Assembly: GCA_013299055.1 (NCBI GenBank)
Contig: JAAFKB010000008.1
Location: 1-63,223 of the forward strand
DNA length: 63,223 nt
Direction: 5' to 3'
Source of the DNA: Sphaerotilus sp.
Lineage (GTDB): Bacteria > Pseudomonadota > Gammaproteobacteria > Burkholderiales > Burkholderiaceae_C
Under the pieces are notes generated by a model that was not told the origin of the DNA, made no database searches, and was given only the letters and a program-made list of their open reading frames with translations. The position numbers and the translations under genes are program-made. Positions 25,722-33,256 of the stretch are shown one piece after another; positions within the stretch are counted from its first letter, which is position 1; every line of letters begins with the position of its first letter.

Positions 25722-27299
25722 TCAGAAATACCCGGGTGGGCGGTAGCCACGCGACAGGAGTTCGTCCTGCACCGTGGTGGCGGGCGCCGCCGGAGCGTCC
25801 AGCGCGTGTCCGGCACCCAGACCCTCGCCGGCACTGAGCGTGCCGTCGGCATTGGCGTCGAACACGGTGGTCGTGGACGTGCAGGCATTCGTCGGCGCAT
25901 GGGCCAGCCGGCTGGTGGTGGCGACGAACGTGGTGGCAGCGCCCGTGCGGGTGGCAGTCTGCGACTGGAACCGGGGGATGGTCGGGCTGGACGGCACTGC
26001 ACCCGGCCCGGCCGTGTTGCAGACCAGCCCGAGCAGGCGGCCCTCCGTGCTGGCCAGGGGCGTGGTGTGGGCGAAATGGGCGGCCACGGTGTGGCGGTCG
26101 GCGACGGTATCGAGGTGGCTGTGGGCGGCCAATGCGCGGGCGTGTGCATCGCCCGGGCTGGCCTGCCAGACGGCAAGGAACTGGCCCGTGCCAGTGGCAC
26201 GGTCGTACTGGGCACCGAAGCGGTCGAAGTCGCTGCGCCAGCCGTGGGCCACGGCAGGGAGGGCCGCGGCCGGATCGAGTTCTCCCGCGGGGGTGAAGGC
26301 CGCCACCTGGGCGGCATGGTCCGCGTCGGCAAGATCCGCCGGGGCACCGCAGTACTGGCCTGAGCGGGCGCCGACCTCGATCTGGTCGCCCTGCCGGCGG
26401 TAGCGCAGCGTGGTGACGCGGGCGCGCTGGTAGCGACCGCTGGTCATGCGGTCGCTGCAGCCGGTGGTCGCGTCGGTGCCCAGGTCGAAGCTGGCCACGC
26501 GCAGCACGCCATCGTGGGCGGCAGCGGTGGTGCCAGGGCGGTGCTGGAGCACGAGTTCAGCACTGCGGCGGGCCAAGGTGTCGGCGTCGCGGTGGAGGCT
26601 CACCCGGTAGGTGTAGGTGGTGCCCCCCGCGTCCAGCGCCACCGTGGCCGCCTGCACGCGCAGACCCGACAGCGCTGGCAGTTGCGCCAGCACGGCCGCG
26701 AAGGGCTGGCGCACATCGGTGCGGCCTCCGGCGGCAGGTGCCGCCAGCGTGTCGCCGCTGGCATGCAGCGTGGCACGCAAGGCAGCCAGCAGCAGCAGCG
26801 CCTGGCGGGTGCCCTGCTGCAGCCCGGCGGTGCGGGCACCGAGCTGCGCCACCGCGCAAGGCTGGCCAGTGGTCGCATCGGTCTCGTTCCACAGGCCCAG
26901 TGCACCACGCGGCAGCAGCCCCGCCTCGGTCCCGCTGCCATCCTCGTGGTTGGCGTAGAGCATGACCGGGCCGAAACAGCCAGCGTCCGCCCCAGTGGCC
27001 CACAGCGGAGCAAAGTCCAGCAGCCCCGCCAGCGCCATCCCAGTGCCATCCGCCAGCACCGCTTCCACGGGATCGACCACGCCGGTCGCTGCATTGCGCC
27101 CAGTCAAACCAGCGGGAGCCGCCACGGTGATCCCGGTGGGGAAACTCTCGGCCAAGGAACGCGCGGTGGTGGCGACCGTGGCGGTGGGGCTGGACGTGGT
27201 GTCCTCCCCGCCGCCACAGGCCGCCAGCAACGCGCAGACCGCCAGCGCAGCACGGCGCGGGACACACAGCAGAGCAGAAAACGGCGACGACAGCGACAT
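25722..27299 (-). CDS. Large lipoprotein with an EF-hand-like loop, function unknown
   Basis: This is a 525-residue exported protein I do not recognise. The signal ends in a lipobox (VCALLAACGGGEDT). The body is rich in Ala, Thr and Gly. It holds phrases such as CFGPVMLYANHEDGSG, LGLWNETDATTGQPC and GWRSDFDRFGAQYDRATGTG. Near the C-terminus, DANADGTLSAGE is a perfect 12-residue calcium-binding EF-hand loop (Asp1, Asn3, Asp5, Gly6, Glu12). The last residues are SRGYRPPGYF. Several spaced Cys could form disulfides. It is convergent with the ABM gene (5 bp apart) and divergent from the glycosyltransferase gene. Confidence 0.72.
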   Translation of the reverse strand: MSLSSPFSALLCVPRRAALAVCALLAACGGGEDTTSSPTATVATTARSLAESFPTGITVAAPAGLTGRNAATGVVDPVEAVLADGTGMALAGLLDFAPLWATGADAGCFGPVMLYANHEDGSGTEAGLLPRGALGLWNETDATTGQPCAVAQLGARTAGLQQGTRQALLLLAALRATLHASGDTLAAPAAGGRTDVRQPFAAVLAQLPALSGLRVQAATVALDAGGTTYTYRVSLHRDADTLARRSAELVLQHRPGTTAAAHDGVLRVASFDLGTDATTGCSDRMTSGRYQRARVTTLRYRRQGDQIEVGARSGQYCGAPADLADADHAAQVAAFTPAGELDPAAALPAVAHGWRSDFDRFGAQYDRATGTGQFLAVWQASPGDAHARALAAHSHLDTVADRHTVAAHFAHTTPLASTEGRLLGLVCNTAGPGAVPSSPTIPRFQSQTATRTGAATTFVATTSRLAHAPTNACTSTTTVFDANADGTLSAGEGLGAGHALDAPAAPATTVQDELLSRGYRPPGYF

Positions 27300-27500
27300 G
27301 CAGGCACTCCAGGCAGGACGAACGGCCGATCATCTGAGCAGCCCATGGCCGCACTGTCGCCCTTCATCCTGGGGGCCGCTGGTCGAAAAACCGCCTCCGA
27401 TGCGTCCAATTGCGCAAGCGACACCGACACCGTCCACGGCGGAAATCCGGTGATCGTTCCTTTCGCCGCGTCCGGGTACCCCCCGATACTCTCCCCCACC

Positions 27501-28751
27501 ATGCGCCTGCTCTTTGTCCACCAGAATTTCCCTGGCCAGTACGTCCACCTCGCCCCAGCCCTCGCGCGCGCAGGGCACGAGGTCCGGGCCCTGATGCTGG
27601 AACCCACCGCCCGCGACCTGCCCGGCGTCACCGGCACCCGCTACAAGGTCTTGCGTGGCAGCACGCCCAACATCCACCCCTGGGCGAGCGAATTCGAGAC
27701 CAAGATCCTGCGGGGCGAGGGCGTTGCCAAGGCGGCCCTGGCCATGCGCCAGCAGGGCTTCACCCCCGATGTCATCTGCGCCCACCCCGGCTGGGGCGAG
27801 GCACTGTTCCTGCGCGACATCTGGCCGGGCGCCCGGCAGCTGCACTTCGTCGAGTGGTACTACGGCTGGGACGGGCACGATGTCACCTTCGACCCCGAAT
27901 TCCCGCCACGCAGCCTGGACGCCCGGCTGCGCATCCGCACCAAGAACACCCACCTGCTGCACGGCCTGATGGAGATGGACGCCGGCATCTCGCCCACCGC
28001 GTGGCAGCGGTCGACCGTGCCCGCGCTGTTCCAGCCCAAGGTCGAGGTGGTCCACGACGGCGTGGACACGCTGCAGATCCGGCCCGATGCGGACGCCGTG
28101 TTCGAGTGCGACCTGCCCGGCTCGGCCACCCGGCTGCGGCTGACGCGCCAGGACCAGGTGATCAGCTTCATCAACCGCAACTTCGAACCGAACCGTGGCT
28201 ACCACGCCTTCCTGCGCGCCCTGCCGGCACTGCTGGCGCGCTGCACGCAGGCGCAGGTGGTGCTGGTGGGCGGCGATGGCGTCTCCTATGGCGCGAAGTC
28301 GGAGGATGGCCGCTCCTGGCGGGACCGTTTCCTCGACGAGATCCGCCCGCAGCTCACAGCCGAACAGCTCACCCGGCTGCACTTCGTCGGCCGGCTGCCG
28401 CATGCCCAGCTGATCCAGCTCTACCAGGTCACGCGGGCGCATGTCTACCTGACCTACCCCTTCGTGCTGTCCTGGTCGATGCTGGAGGCGATGTCGGCGG
28501 GTGCGCTGGTGATCGGCTCGCGCACGGCACCAGTCGAGGAGGTGATCGAGCACGGACACAACGGCTGGCTGGTGGACTTCTTCGACCGCGAGGGGCTGGC
28601 GCGGGCCATGTGCGACGCACTGCTCGCCCCACCCGACACCCACGACACCCTGCGCAGCAACGCCCGCGACACCATCGTCAGCCGCTATGACCTGCAGCGC
28701 GTCTGCCTGCCCCGGCAGATGGCGCTGGTGGAGCGGCTTGCGCTGAACTGA
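27501..28751 (+). CDS. GT4-family glycosyltransferase
   Basis: This is a 416-residue GT-B fold glycosyltransferase. The N-terminal domain opens with MRLLFVHQNFPGQYVHLAPAL, a start common to a Burkholderiales/cyanobacterial subgroup. The C-terminal nucleotide-sugar domain has VISFINRNFEPNRGYHAFLRA, VVLVGGDGVSYG and the E-x7-E region SWSMLEAMSAGALVIGSRTA. There is no signal peptide, so it acts on the cytosolic side, probably adding a sugar to an exopolysaccharide or glycan precursor. The next three genes (GfcABCD/YjbEFGH-like) follow in the same direction, which supports an exopolysaccharide role. A 150-bp gap separates it from them. Confidence 0.88.
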   Translation: MRLLFVHQNFPGQYVHLAPALARAGHEVRALMLEPTARDLPGVTGTRYKVLRGSTPNIHPWASEFETKILRGEGVAKAALAMRQQGFTPDVICAHPGWGEALFLRDIWPGARQLHFVEWYYGWDGHDVTFDPEFPPRSLDARLRIRTKNTHLLHGLMEMDAGISPTAWQRSTVPALFQPKVEVVHDGVDTLQIRPDADAVFECDLPGSATRLRLTRQDQVISFINRNFEPNRGYHAFLRALPALLARCTQAQVVLVGGDGVSYGAKSEDGRSWRDRFLDEIRPQLTAEQLTRLHFVGRLPHAQLIQLYQVTRAHVYLTYPFVLSWSMLEAMSAGALVIGSRTAPVEEVIEHGHNGWLVDFFDREGLARAMCDALLAPPDTHDTLRSNARDTIVSRYDLQRVCLPRQMALVERLALN

Positions 28752-28762
28752 ACGTTCTGGCA

Positions 28763-28793
28763 ATCCCCAATCTGCCAAAGATCCCCGATCTGC
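28763..28793. repeat. Direct repeat upstream of the GfcA-like gene
   Basis: ATCCCCAATCTGC (28763-28775) recurs as ATCCCCGATCTGC (28781-28793) with an 18-bp period and one mismatch. The second copy overlaps a TCCCCG-N5-CGGGGA hairpin at 28782-28798. It could be a regulator site or part of a weak terminator after the glycosyltransferase gene. No T-run follows. Confidence 0.5.
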
Positions 28794-28846
28794 GGGGAGT
28801 GGGCACGCTGACGCTTGCCTGCGCTGTCCCAAAGTCTGGGCCGCAT

Positions 28847-28861
28847 GTCACCACTTGTGAC
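28847..28861. promoter_or_regulatory. GTCAC-N5-GTGAC dyad upstream of the GfcA-like gene
   Basis: This is a perfect 5+5 inverted repeat (GTCAC CACTT GTGAC) about 40 bases before the ATG at 28902. It could be an operator for the exopolysaccharide cassette. The binding factor is unknown, and a chance match is possible in GC-rich DNA. Confidence 0.35.
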
Positions 28862-28901
28862 GAGCATGCAGCACACCCCACCCATCCCCGGAAGAATCCC
28901 C

Positions 28902-29711
28902 ATGCGCCACACCCCGTCCCCCCGCCGACTGCTGCCCACCCTGCTCTGCACCCTGCTGATGGCAGGGGGGACGCTGGTGGCCACCACCGCCGCCGCCGGC
29001 ATGGTCAAGGATGGCCACGGCAACGTCGGCTACGACACTGCGGCCGAATGCGACGCCGCCGTCAAGGCGGGCACCGCCACGTTCTACAAGTCGTTCACCT
29101 TCAAGCCAGCCCTCAAGCGCAAGGGTGAAACCAGCGTCAAGGTCATGCCGCTGCGCACGCTGAACGTCCAGGACTACCGCGCCGGCGCCTGCGACATCGG
29201 GGCGGCCCGATCGGCTGGCCGCGATGGCGTGGCCAAGGAGCTGCAGGGCAAGTACGTGCCCTACAGCCCCGACATGCTGGTCAACGTCTACTACAACCGC
29301 AGCGGCGAACCCGTGCGGGCCATGATGAAGCAGTGCGACAACTGGTTCGGCGACCGCTTCCCGCGTCCCATCCCCGCCACGGTCGCCGCGCAGGCCCCGG
29401 CCCCGGCGCCCAAGCCAGCCCCGACGCTGACCCCCACCCCGGCCCCCACGGCAGCGCCGATGGCCCAGCCCGTCACCCCGGTGGCCACCGCACCCGTGCC
29501 TGCTCCCGTCGTGCCTCAGACGCCCGTTGTCCCGGTGGGCGCTCGCCAGGCCGCCGCCGCCGCGTTCGGTGGCCTCACCTCGCCGACCGTGCTGGGCGTG
29601 GCGGGGGCCGTGGCCATCGGGGCGCTCCTGCTGAGCCAGAACAACGACGACACCGGCACCACCGGCACCACGGGCACGACCGGGACGACCGGCACCACCG
29701 GCACCCGTTGA
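28902..29711 (+). CDS. Secreted protein with GfcA/YjbE-like C-terminal tail
   Basis: This is a 269-residue exported protein. A signal peptide (LLPTLLCTLLMAGGTLVATT, cleaved near AAAG) is followed by an unrecognised domain of about 130 residues (GYDTAAECDAAVKAG, VPYSPDMLVNVYYNRSGE) and a Pro/Ala-rich linker. The C-terminus has a hydrophobic segment, VLGVAGAVAIGALLL, then SQNNDD and six Thr-Gly-Thr units. The hydrophobic stretch, Asp pair and Thr-rich end resemble the small GfcA/YjbE proteins of E. coli group 4 capsule and yjb operons. Here that module is the tail of a longer protein. The next gene, GfcB/YjbF-like, starts 5 bp later. Confidence 0.75.
   Translation: MRHTPSPRRLLPTLLCTLLMAGGTLVATTAAAGMVKDGHGNVGYDTAAECDAAVKAGTATFYKSFTFKPALKRKGETSVKVMPLRTLNVQDYRAGACDIGAARSAGRDGVAKELQGKYVPYSPDMLVNVYYNRSGEPVRAMMKQCDNWFGDRFPRPIPATVAAQAPAPAPKPAPTLTPTPAPTAAPMAQPVTPVATAPVPAPVVPQTPVVPVGARQAAAAAFGGLTSPTVLGVAGAVAIGALLLSQNNDDTGTTGTTGTTGTTGTTGTR
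29652..29705 (+). repeat. Six 9-bp units encoding Thr-Gly-Thr
   Basis: Six tandem copies of a 9-bp unit close to ACCGGCACC encode (TGT)6 at the C-terminus of the GfcA-like protein. Units differ only at third codon positions. Such a tract can change in length by slippage without shifting the frame. Confidence 0.85.
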
Positions 29712-29716
29712 GTGGC

Positions 29717-30379
29717 ATGCACTGGCGGTTGCTGGTCGCCCTGACCTGCCTGGGCACTGGGGGAATGCTGACCGCTTGCAGCCAGTCCACACTGGCGGGC
29801 TGGCAGACGGTGGCACAAGCCTGGCGCTCCCCTGCGGCACCCGAACTCGCCGAGGTGCCGCTGAACCCGGCACTGCGCTACCTGCGGGTACGGGTCGGGT
29901 CGAAGGTGGGGCTGATGGTGCAGGCGGGTGGCCCCGGTGGCCCCTGGTATGGCGCCGATGGCGTCGTGCTGCGTCTGCGCGAGGGGCGGCTCGTGGAGTT
30001 TGCCGATGCGCGCCGGAGCTGGACCGAGGTGAGCCACAGCGGCTGGCCGGACCTGCAGCCCCCCACACCCGATGACCATCCCCCTCACCGGGGGCACCTG
30101 GTCGCCGACCTCCAGCCCGGCCACCGCCACGGCCTGCGCCAGTCCCACACCTGGGTCCACCGGCCTGACGCCCCGCCCGGACACGACTGGCAAGGCGACA
30201 CCCAGGGCCTGCGCTGGGTGGTGGGCCGCCCGGACGCGCCTGACGCCCCCGCCACCTGGTACGCGATCGACACGCAACGCCAACCTGTCGAAGTGGTCTA
30301 CGGGCGTCAGTGCCTGAGCCTGGACCTGGACCCGACCGCTCCCCCGACCTGCATCACCTGGCAACGCTGGCCGCGATGA
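29717..30379 (+). CDS. yjbF: GfcB/YjbF-family capsule/exopolysaccharide lipoprotein
   Basis: This is a 220-residue lipoprotein with signal LLVALTCLGTGGMLTACSQS and lipid attachment at the Cys of LTAC. It keeps family features: PLNPALRYLRVRVGSK, GADGVVLRLREGRLVEFADA, a periplasmic beta domain, and VYGRQCLSLDLDPTAPPT near the end. In E. coli GfcB/YjbF is an outer-membrane lipoprotein needed for group 4 capsule or yjb exopolysaccharide assembly. Its stop overlaps the ATG of the GfcC-GfcD fusion gene (ATGA). The order A-B-CD matches the E. coli gfcABCD and yjbEFGH operons. Confidence 0.85.
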   Translation: MHWRLLVALTCLGTGGMLTACSQSTLAGWQTVAQAWRSPAAPELAEVPLNPALRYLRVRVGSKVGLMVQAGGPGGPWYGADGVVLRLREGRLVEFADARRSWTEVSHSGWPDLQPPTPDDHPPHRGHLVADLQPGHRHGLRQSHTWVHRPDAPPGHDWQGDTQGLRWVVGRPDAPDAPATWYAIDTQRQPVEVVYGRQCLSLDLDPTAPPTCITWQRWPR

Positions 30380-33225
30380 CCCCACCCTCTCCCGTGTGTG
30401 CTCCCTTGCCATCCCCTTTGTGTCGCCGACGGTGGATCGCCCTGGCGGCCATGGCCACCGCAGGGGCCCCTGTCGGCGCCGAGACCCTGCTGGCGCCGGT
30501 GCGGCTGAGCGACTGGATCGTCGCCACGTCCACCGCCTCGTCCTACGCGCCGGGCGTGGTGTGGCGCTCGCTCCGTGAACGGCCAGCCCAGCACGCACTG
30601 GTCGCGCAGTTGCATGCGGACATCGCGGCACGAACGGCCGATGGAGAAGACCTCGCTGCGGCCTCGGCACAGCGGCTGCGCGCCTGGCTGGCGGGGCGCC
30701 CCGTGACCGGTCGGGTGCTGCTGGTGCCTCCGATGGCGGCACACGCCCGCCAGCTGCAGCCCCACGCCGACCCGGTCATTCCGGCAGGCGACGACCTGGA
30801 ACTGCCCGACCGGCCCGCCACGGTCACGGTGCTGCGCGACGACGGCACCCGCTGCGACCTGCGCTTCCGCGCCACGCACCGGGCCGCCGACTACCTGCGC
30901 CGCTGCAGGCTGGCCGACGAGACCAGCCCGCCACCGGTCGATCAGGTCCACGTCGTCCAGCCCGGCGGACAGGTGCAGCGCGTCGGCGTGGCGGCCTGGA
31001 ACGCCGACGCACAGGATGCACCCGCCCCAGGCGCATGGCTCTGGGCACCTGCGCGCGCCAGTCGGTGGCCTGACGCCGCCAGCGACCGCATGGCCACCTT
31101 CCTCGCCACGCAGGGACCGGCGGATGCAGGACACCACACTCCCCTCCAGCCGACGCAGCCGCCCAGCGCCCCGGCAGAGACCCCCACCCTGCCCCGTGAC
31201 CTGCCGCTGTCAGCCAGCGACTGGGGCATGACCGGCCTGCTGCAAACCCCCACCGCCCGGACCCGATCCGCCGGACACGTGGGGCTGACCGTGCATCGGG
31301 CGTGGCCCTACACACAATCCACCGTGGTGCTGAGTCCGTTCGACCGCCTGGAGATCGGCGTGCGCTACACCAGCGTCAGCCACCAGCTCTACGGCCCGGA
31401 CATCGCCGGAGACCAGTCCTACAAGGACAAGTCCTCCGAGATCCGCTGGCGGCTGTGGGAGGAAAACGCCTGGCGGCCGGCGCTGGCCATGGGCCTGCGC
31501 GACCCCGGCGGCACCGGGCTGTTCGCCGGGGAATACCTCGTCGGCAACAAGCGCATCGGCGACCTCGACCTGAGCCTCGGGCTGGGCTGGGGGTATCTGG
31601 GTGCACGCGGTTCGATGGGCAATCCGCTGGCACGGCTGGGCCTGCGCTCGGCGCAACGTGTGCAAGGCGCGGTCGGGGCCGGGGGCACCGCGCACCTGTC
31701 CTCGCTCTTCACCGGGCGCACCGCGCTGTTCGGCGGCCTGCAGTGGCACACGCCCTGGGCACCGCTGCAGGTCAAGCTCGAATGGGATGGCAACGACTAC
31801 CGCCACGAGCCGTTCGGCCACGACCTCCAGGCACGCTCGCCCCTCAACCTCGGTCTGCACTGGCAGAACGGGCCGCTGCACCTGAACGTCTCGGTGGAGC
31901 GCGGTCGGCAATGGGCCGCCGGAGTGTCGTTCGAGACCCCGCTGGAGCGCATCGGCGTGACCCGCACCGACAGCCGACCGCGCACCCCGGTGGCACCGAC
32001 CGCCCCGGCCGCACCACCCGCCCCCGGCACGGCGCTGCTGGACGCCCTCAGCCAGGACACCGGCTGGACCGCCACGCGCCTGCAGACCGGCAGCGAATGG
32101 GTGGTCGAATTCGACCCGGCCCACGGCGTGCAAGTGCAGCCCCGGATCGAACGGGCCATCGCCCGGCTGCACCAGGTGGCCCCGGCGTCGGTCCAGCGGT
32201 TCCGTCTGGTGCGCAGCAGCCACGAACAGCCGATGGTGCAGACCGTGGTCGATCGGGCGGCCTGGGTCGAGGAGCGCACCCAGTGGCTGCCCCCAACACA
32301 GCGTCGTCACACCCTCGTGACGGCCGAAGCGGACAGCGGCACCGAGCCGGACGCATCCTCCGACCGGGTGGCACCGCTGCCGACGCCCACCCGCCACAGT
32401 GTCCACCTCGGCTACCAGCAGCACCTGGGCGGGCCGGATGGCTACCTGTACGCCCTGACCCTGCGCGCCAGTGCCCAGGCCCGGCTGTGGCCCGGCGGCT
32501 GGGTACAGGGTTCGGTGTCGGCGCGGCTGAGCGACAACTACGACCGCTTCGCCTACACCGCCCCGAGCGGCCTGCCCCGGGTGCGCACCCACCTGCGCGA
32601 GTACCTCACCACCGCCCGCGTCACCGTGCCCAACCTGCAGCTCACCCACCTGCACAGGCTGGGCGACTCGGTGTTCGGGCTGGCCTACGCCGGGCTGCTG
32701 GAATCCATGTTCGCCGGGGCCGGCGCCGAAGTGCTGTGGCGCCCGCTGGACAGTCGGTGGGCGGTGGGGGTGGACCTGAACCGCGTCCAGCCACGCGGGT
32801 TCGACCAGCGTCTGGGCCTGCGCGGTGCCGCCCTCACCACGGGCCACCTCAGCCTGCACTGGGACACCGGCTGGCATGGCGTGCAAGCCAGCACCGCGGT
32901 CGGCCAGTACCTCGCTGGCGACCGGGGCGCCACGCTCGACCTGTCGCGGGTGTTCGACAACGGCACCCGCATCGGCGCCTGGCTGACCCGCACCAACGTC
33001 TCCGCCGCGCAGTTCGGCGAGGGCAGCTTCGACAAGGGCCTCTACATCGCCATCCCGTTCGACGCCTTCGTCAGCGCCTGGTCGGGCCAGAGCGCCGTGC
33101 TGGCGTGGCAGCCGCTCATCCGCGACGGTGGCGCCCGGCTGCAGCGCCAGCACACGCTGTGGGGGCTGACCCAGGCACGTGACCGCCAGGCACTGCGCTA
33201 CCGATCGGCCGTGGTCGACGACTGA
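30376..33225 (+). CDS. GfcC-GfcD (YjbG-YjbH) fusion, exopolysaccharide outer-membrane protein
   Basis: This is a 949-residue exported protein with a signal ending near GAPVGAE. Residues 40-260 resemble soluble GfcC/YjbG: RLSDWIVATSTASSYAPGVVW, LAGRPVTGRVLLVPP, RPATVTVLRDDGTR, HRAADYLRRCRLADET, QVHVVQPGGQVQRVGVAAWN and APGAWLWAPAR follow the same order as the E. coli protein. After a Pro-rich linker, from SASDWGMTGLLQTPTAR on, it matches GfcD/YjbH: FDRLEIGVRYTSVS, YKDKSSEIRWRLWEE, ALAMGLRDPGGTGLFAGEYL and many alternating beta strands of an outer-membrane barrel. In E. coli these are two genes. The fusion would join the periplasmic and outer-membrane parts of the machine. Confidence 0.85.
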   Translation: MTPPSPVCAPLPSPLCRRRWIALAAMATAGAPVGAETLLAPVRLSDWIVATSTASSYAPGVVWRSLRERPAQHALVAQLHADIAARTADGEDLAAASAQRLRAWLAGRPVTGRVLLVPPMAAHARQLQPHADPVIPAGDDLELPDRPATVTVLRDDGTRCDLRFRATHRAADYLRRCRLADETSPPPVDQVHVVQPGGQVQRVGVAAWNADAQDAPAPGAWLWAPARASRWPDAASDRMATFLATQGPADAGHHTPLQPTQPPSAPAETPTLPRDLPLSASDWGMTGLLQTPTARTRSAGHVGLTVHRAWPYTQSTVVLSPFDRLEIGVRYTSVSHQLYGPDIAGDQSYKDKSSEIRWRLWEENAWRPALAMGLRDPGGTGLFAGEYLVGNKRIGDLDLSLGLGWGYLGARGSMGNPLARLGLRSAQRVQGAVGAGGTAHLSSLFTGRTALFGGLQWHTPWAPLQVKLEWDGNDYRHEPFGHDLQARSPLNLGLHWQNGPLHLNVSVERGRQWAAGVSFETPLERIGVTRTDSRPRTPVAPTAPAAPPAPGTALLDALSQDTGWTATRLQTGSEWVVEFDPAHGVQVQPRIERAIARLHQVAPASVQRFRLVRSSHEQPMVQTVVDRAAWVEERTQWLPPTQRRHTLVTAEADSGTEPDASSDRVAPLPTPTRHSVHLGYQQHLGGPDGYLYALTLRASAQARLWPGGWVQGSVSARLSDNYDRFAYTAPSGLPRVRTHLREYLTTARVTVPNLQLTHLHRLGDSVFGLAYAGLLESMFAGAGAEVLWRPLDSRWAVGVDLNRVQPRGFDQRLGLRGAALTTGHLSLHWDTGWHGVQASTAVGQYLAGDRGATLDLSRVFDNGTRIGAWLTRTNVSAAQFGEGSFDKGLYIAIPFDAFVSAWSGQSAVLAWQPLIRDGGARLQRQHTLWGLTQARDRQALRYRSAVVDD

Positions 33226-33244
33226 GGCAACGGACGGTGCGGGC

Positions 33245-33250
33245 TATGCT
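33245..33250 (+). promoter_or_regulatory. -10-like TATGCT before the helicase gene
   Basis: TATGCT is followed by CGGTGG and the ATG at 33257 (spacing 6), with no ribosome binding site. A leaderless transcript is inferred. Confidence 0.5.
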
Positions 33251-33256
33251 CGGTGG

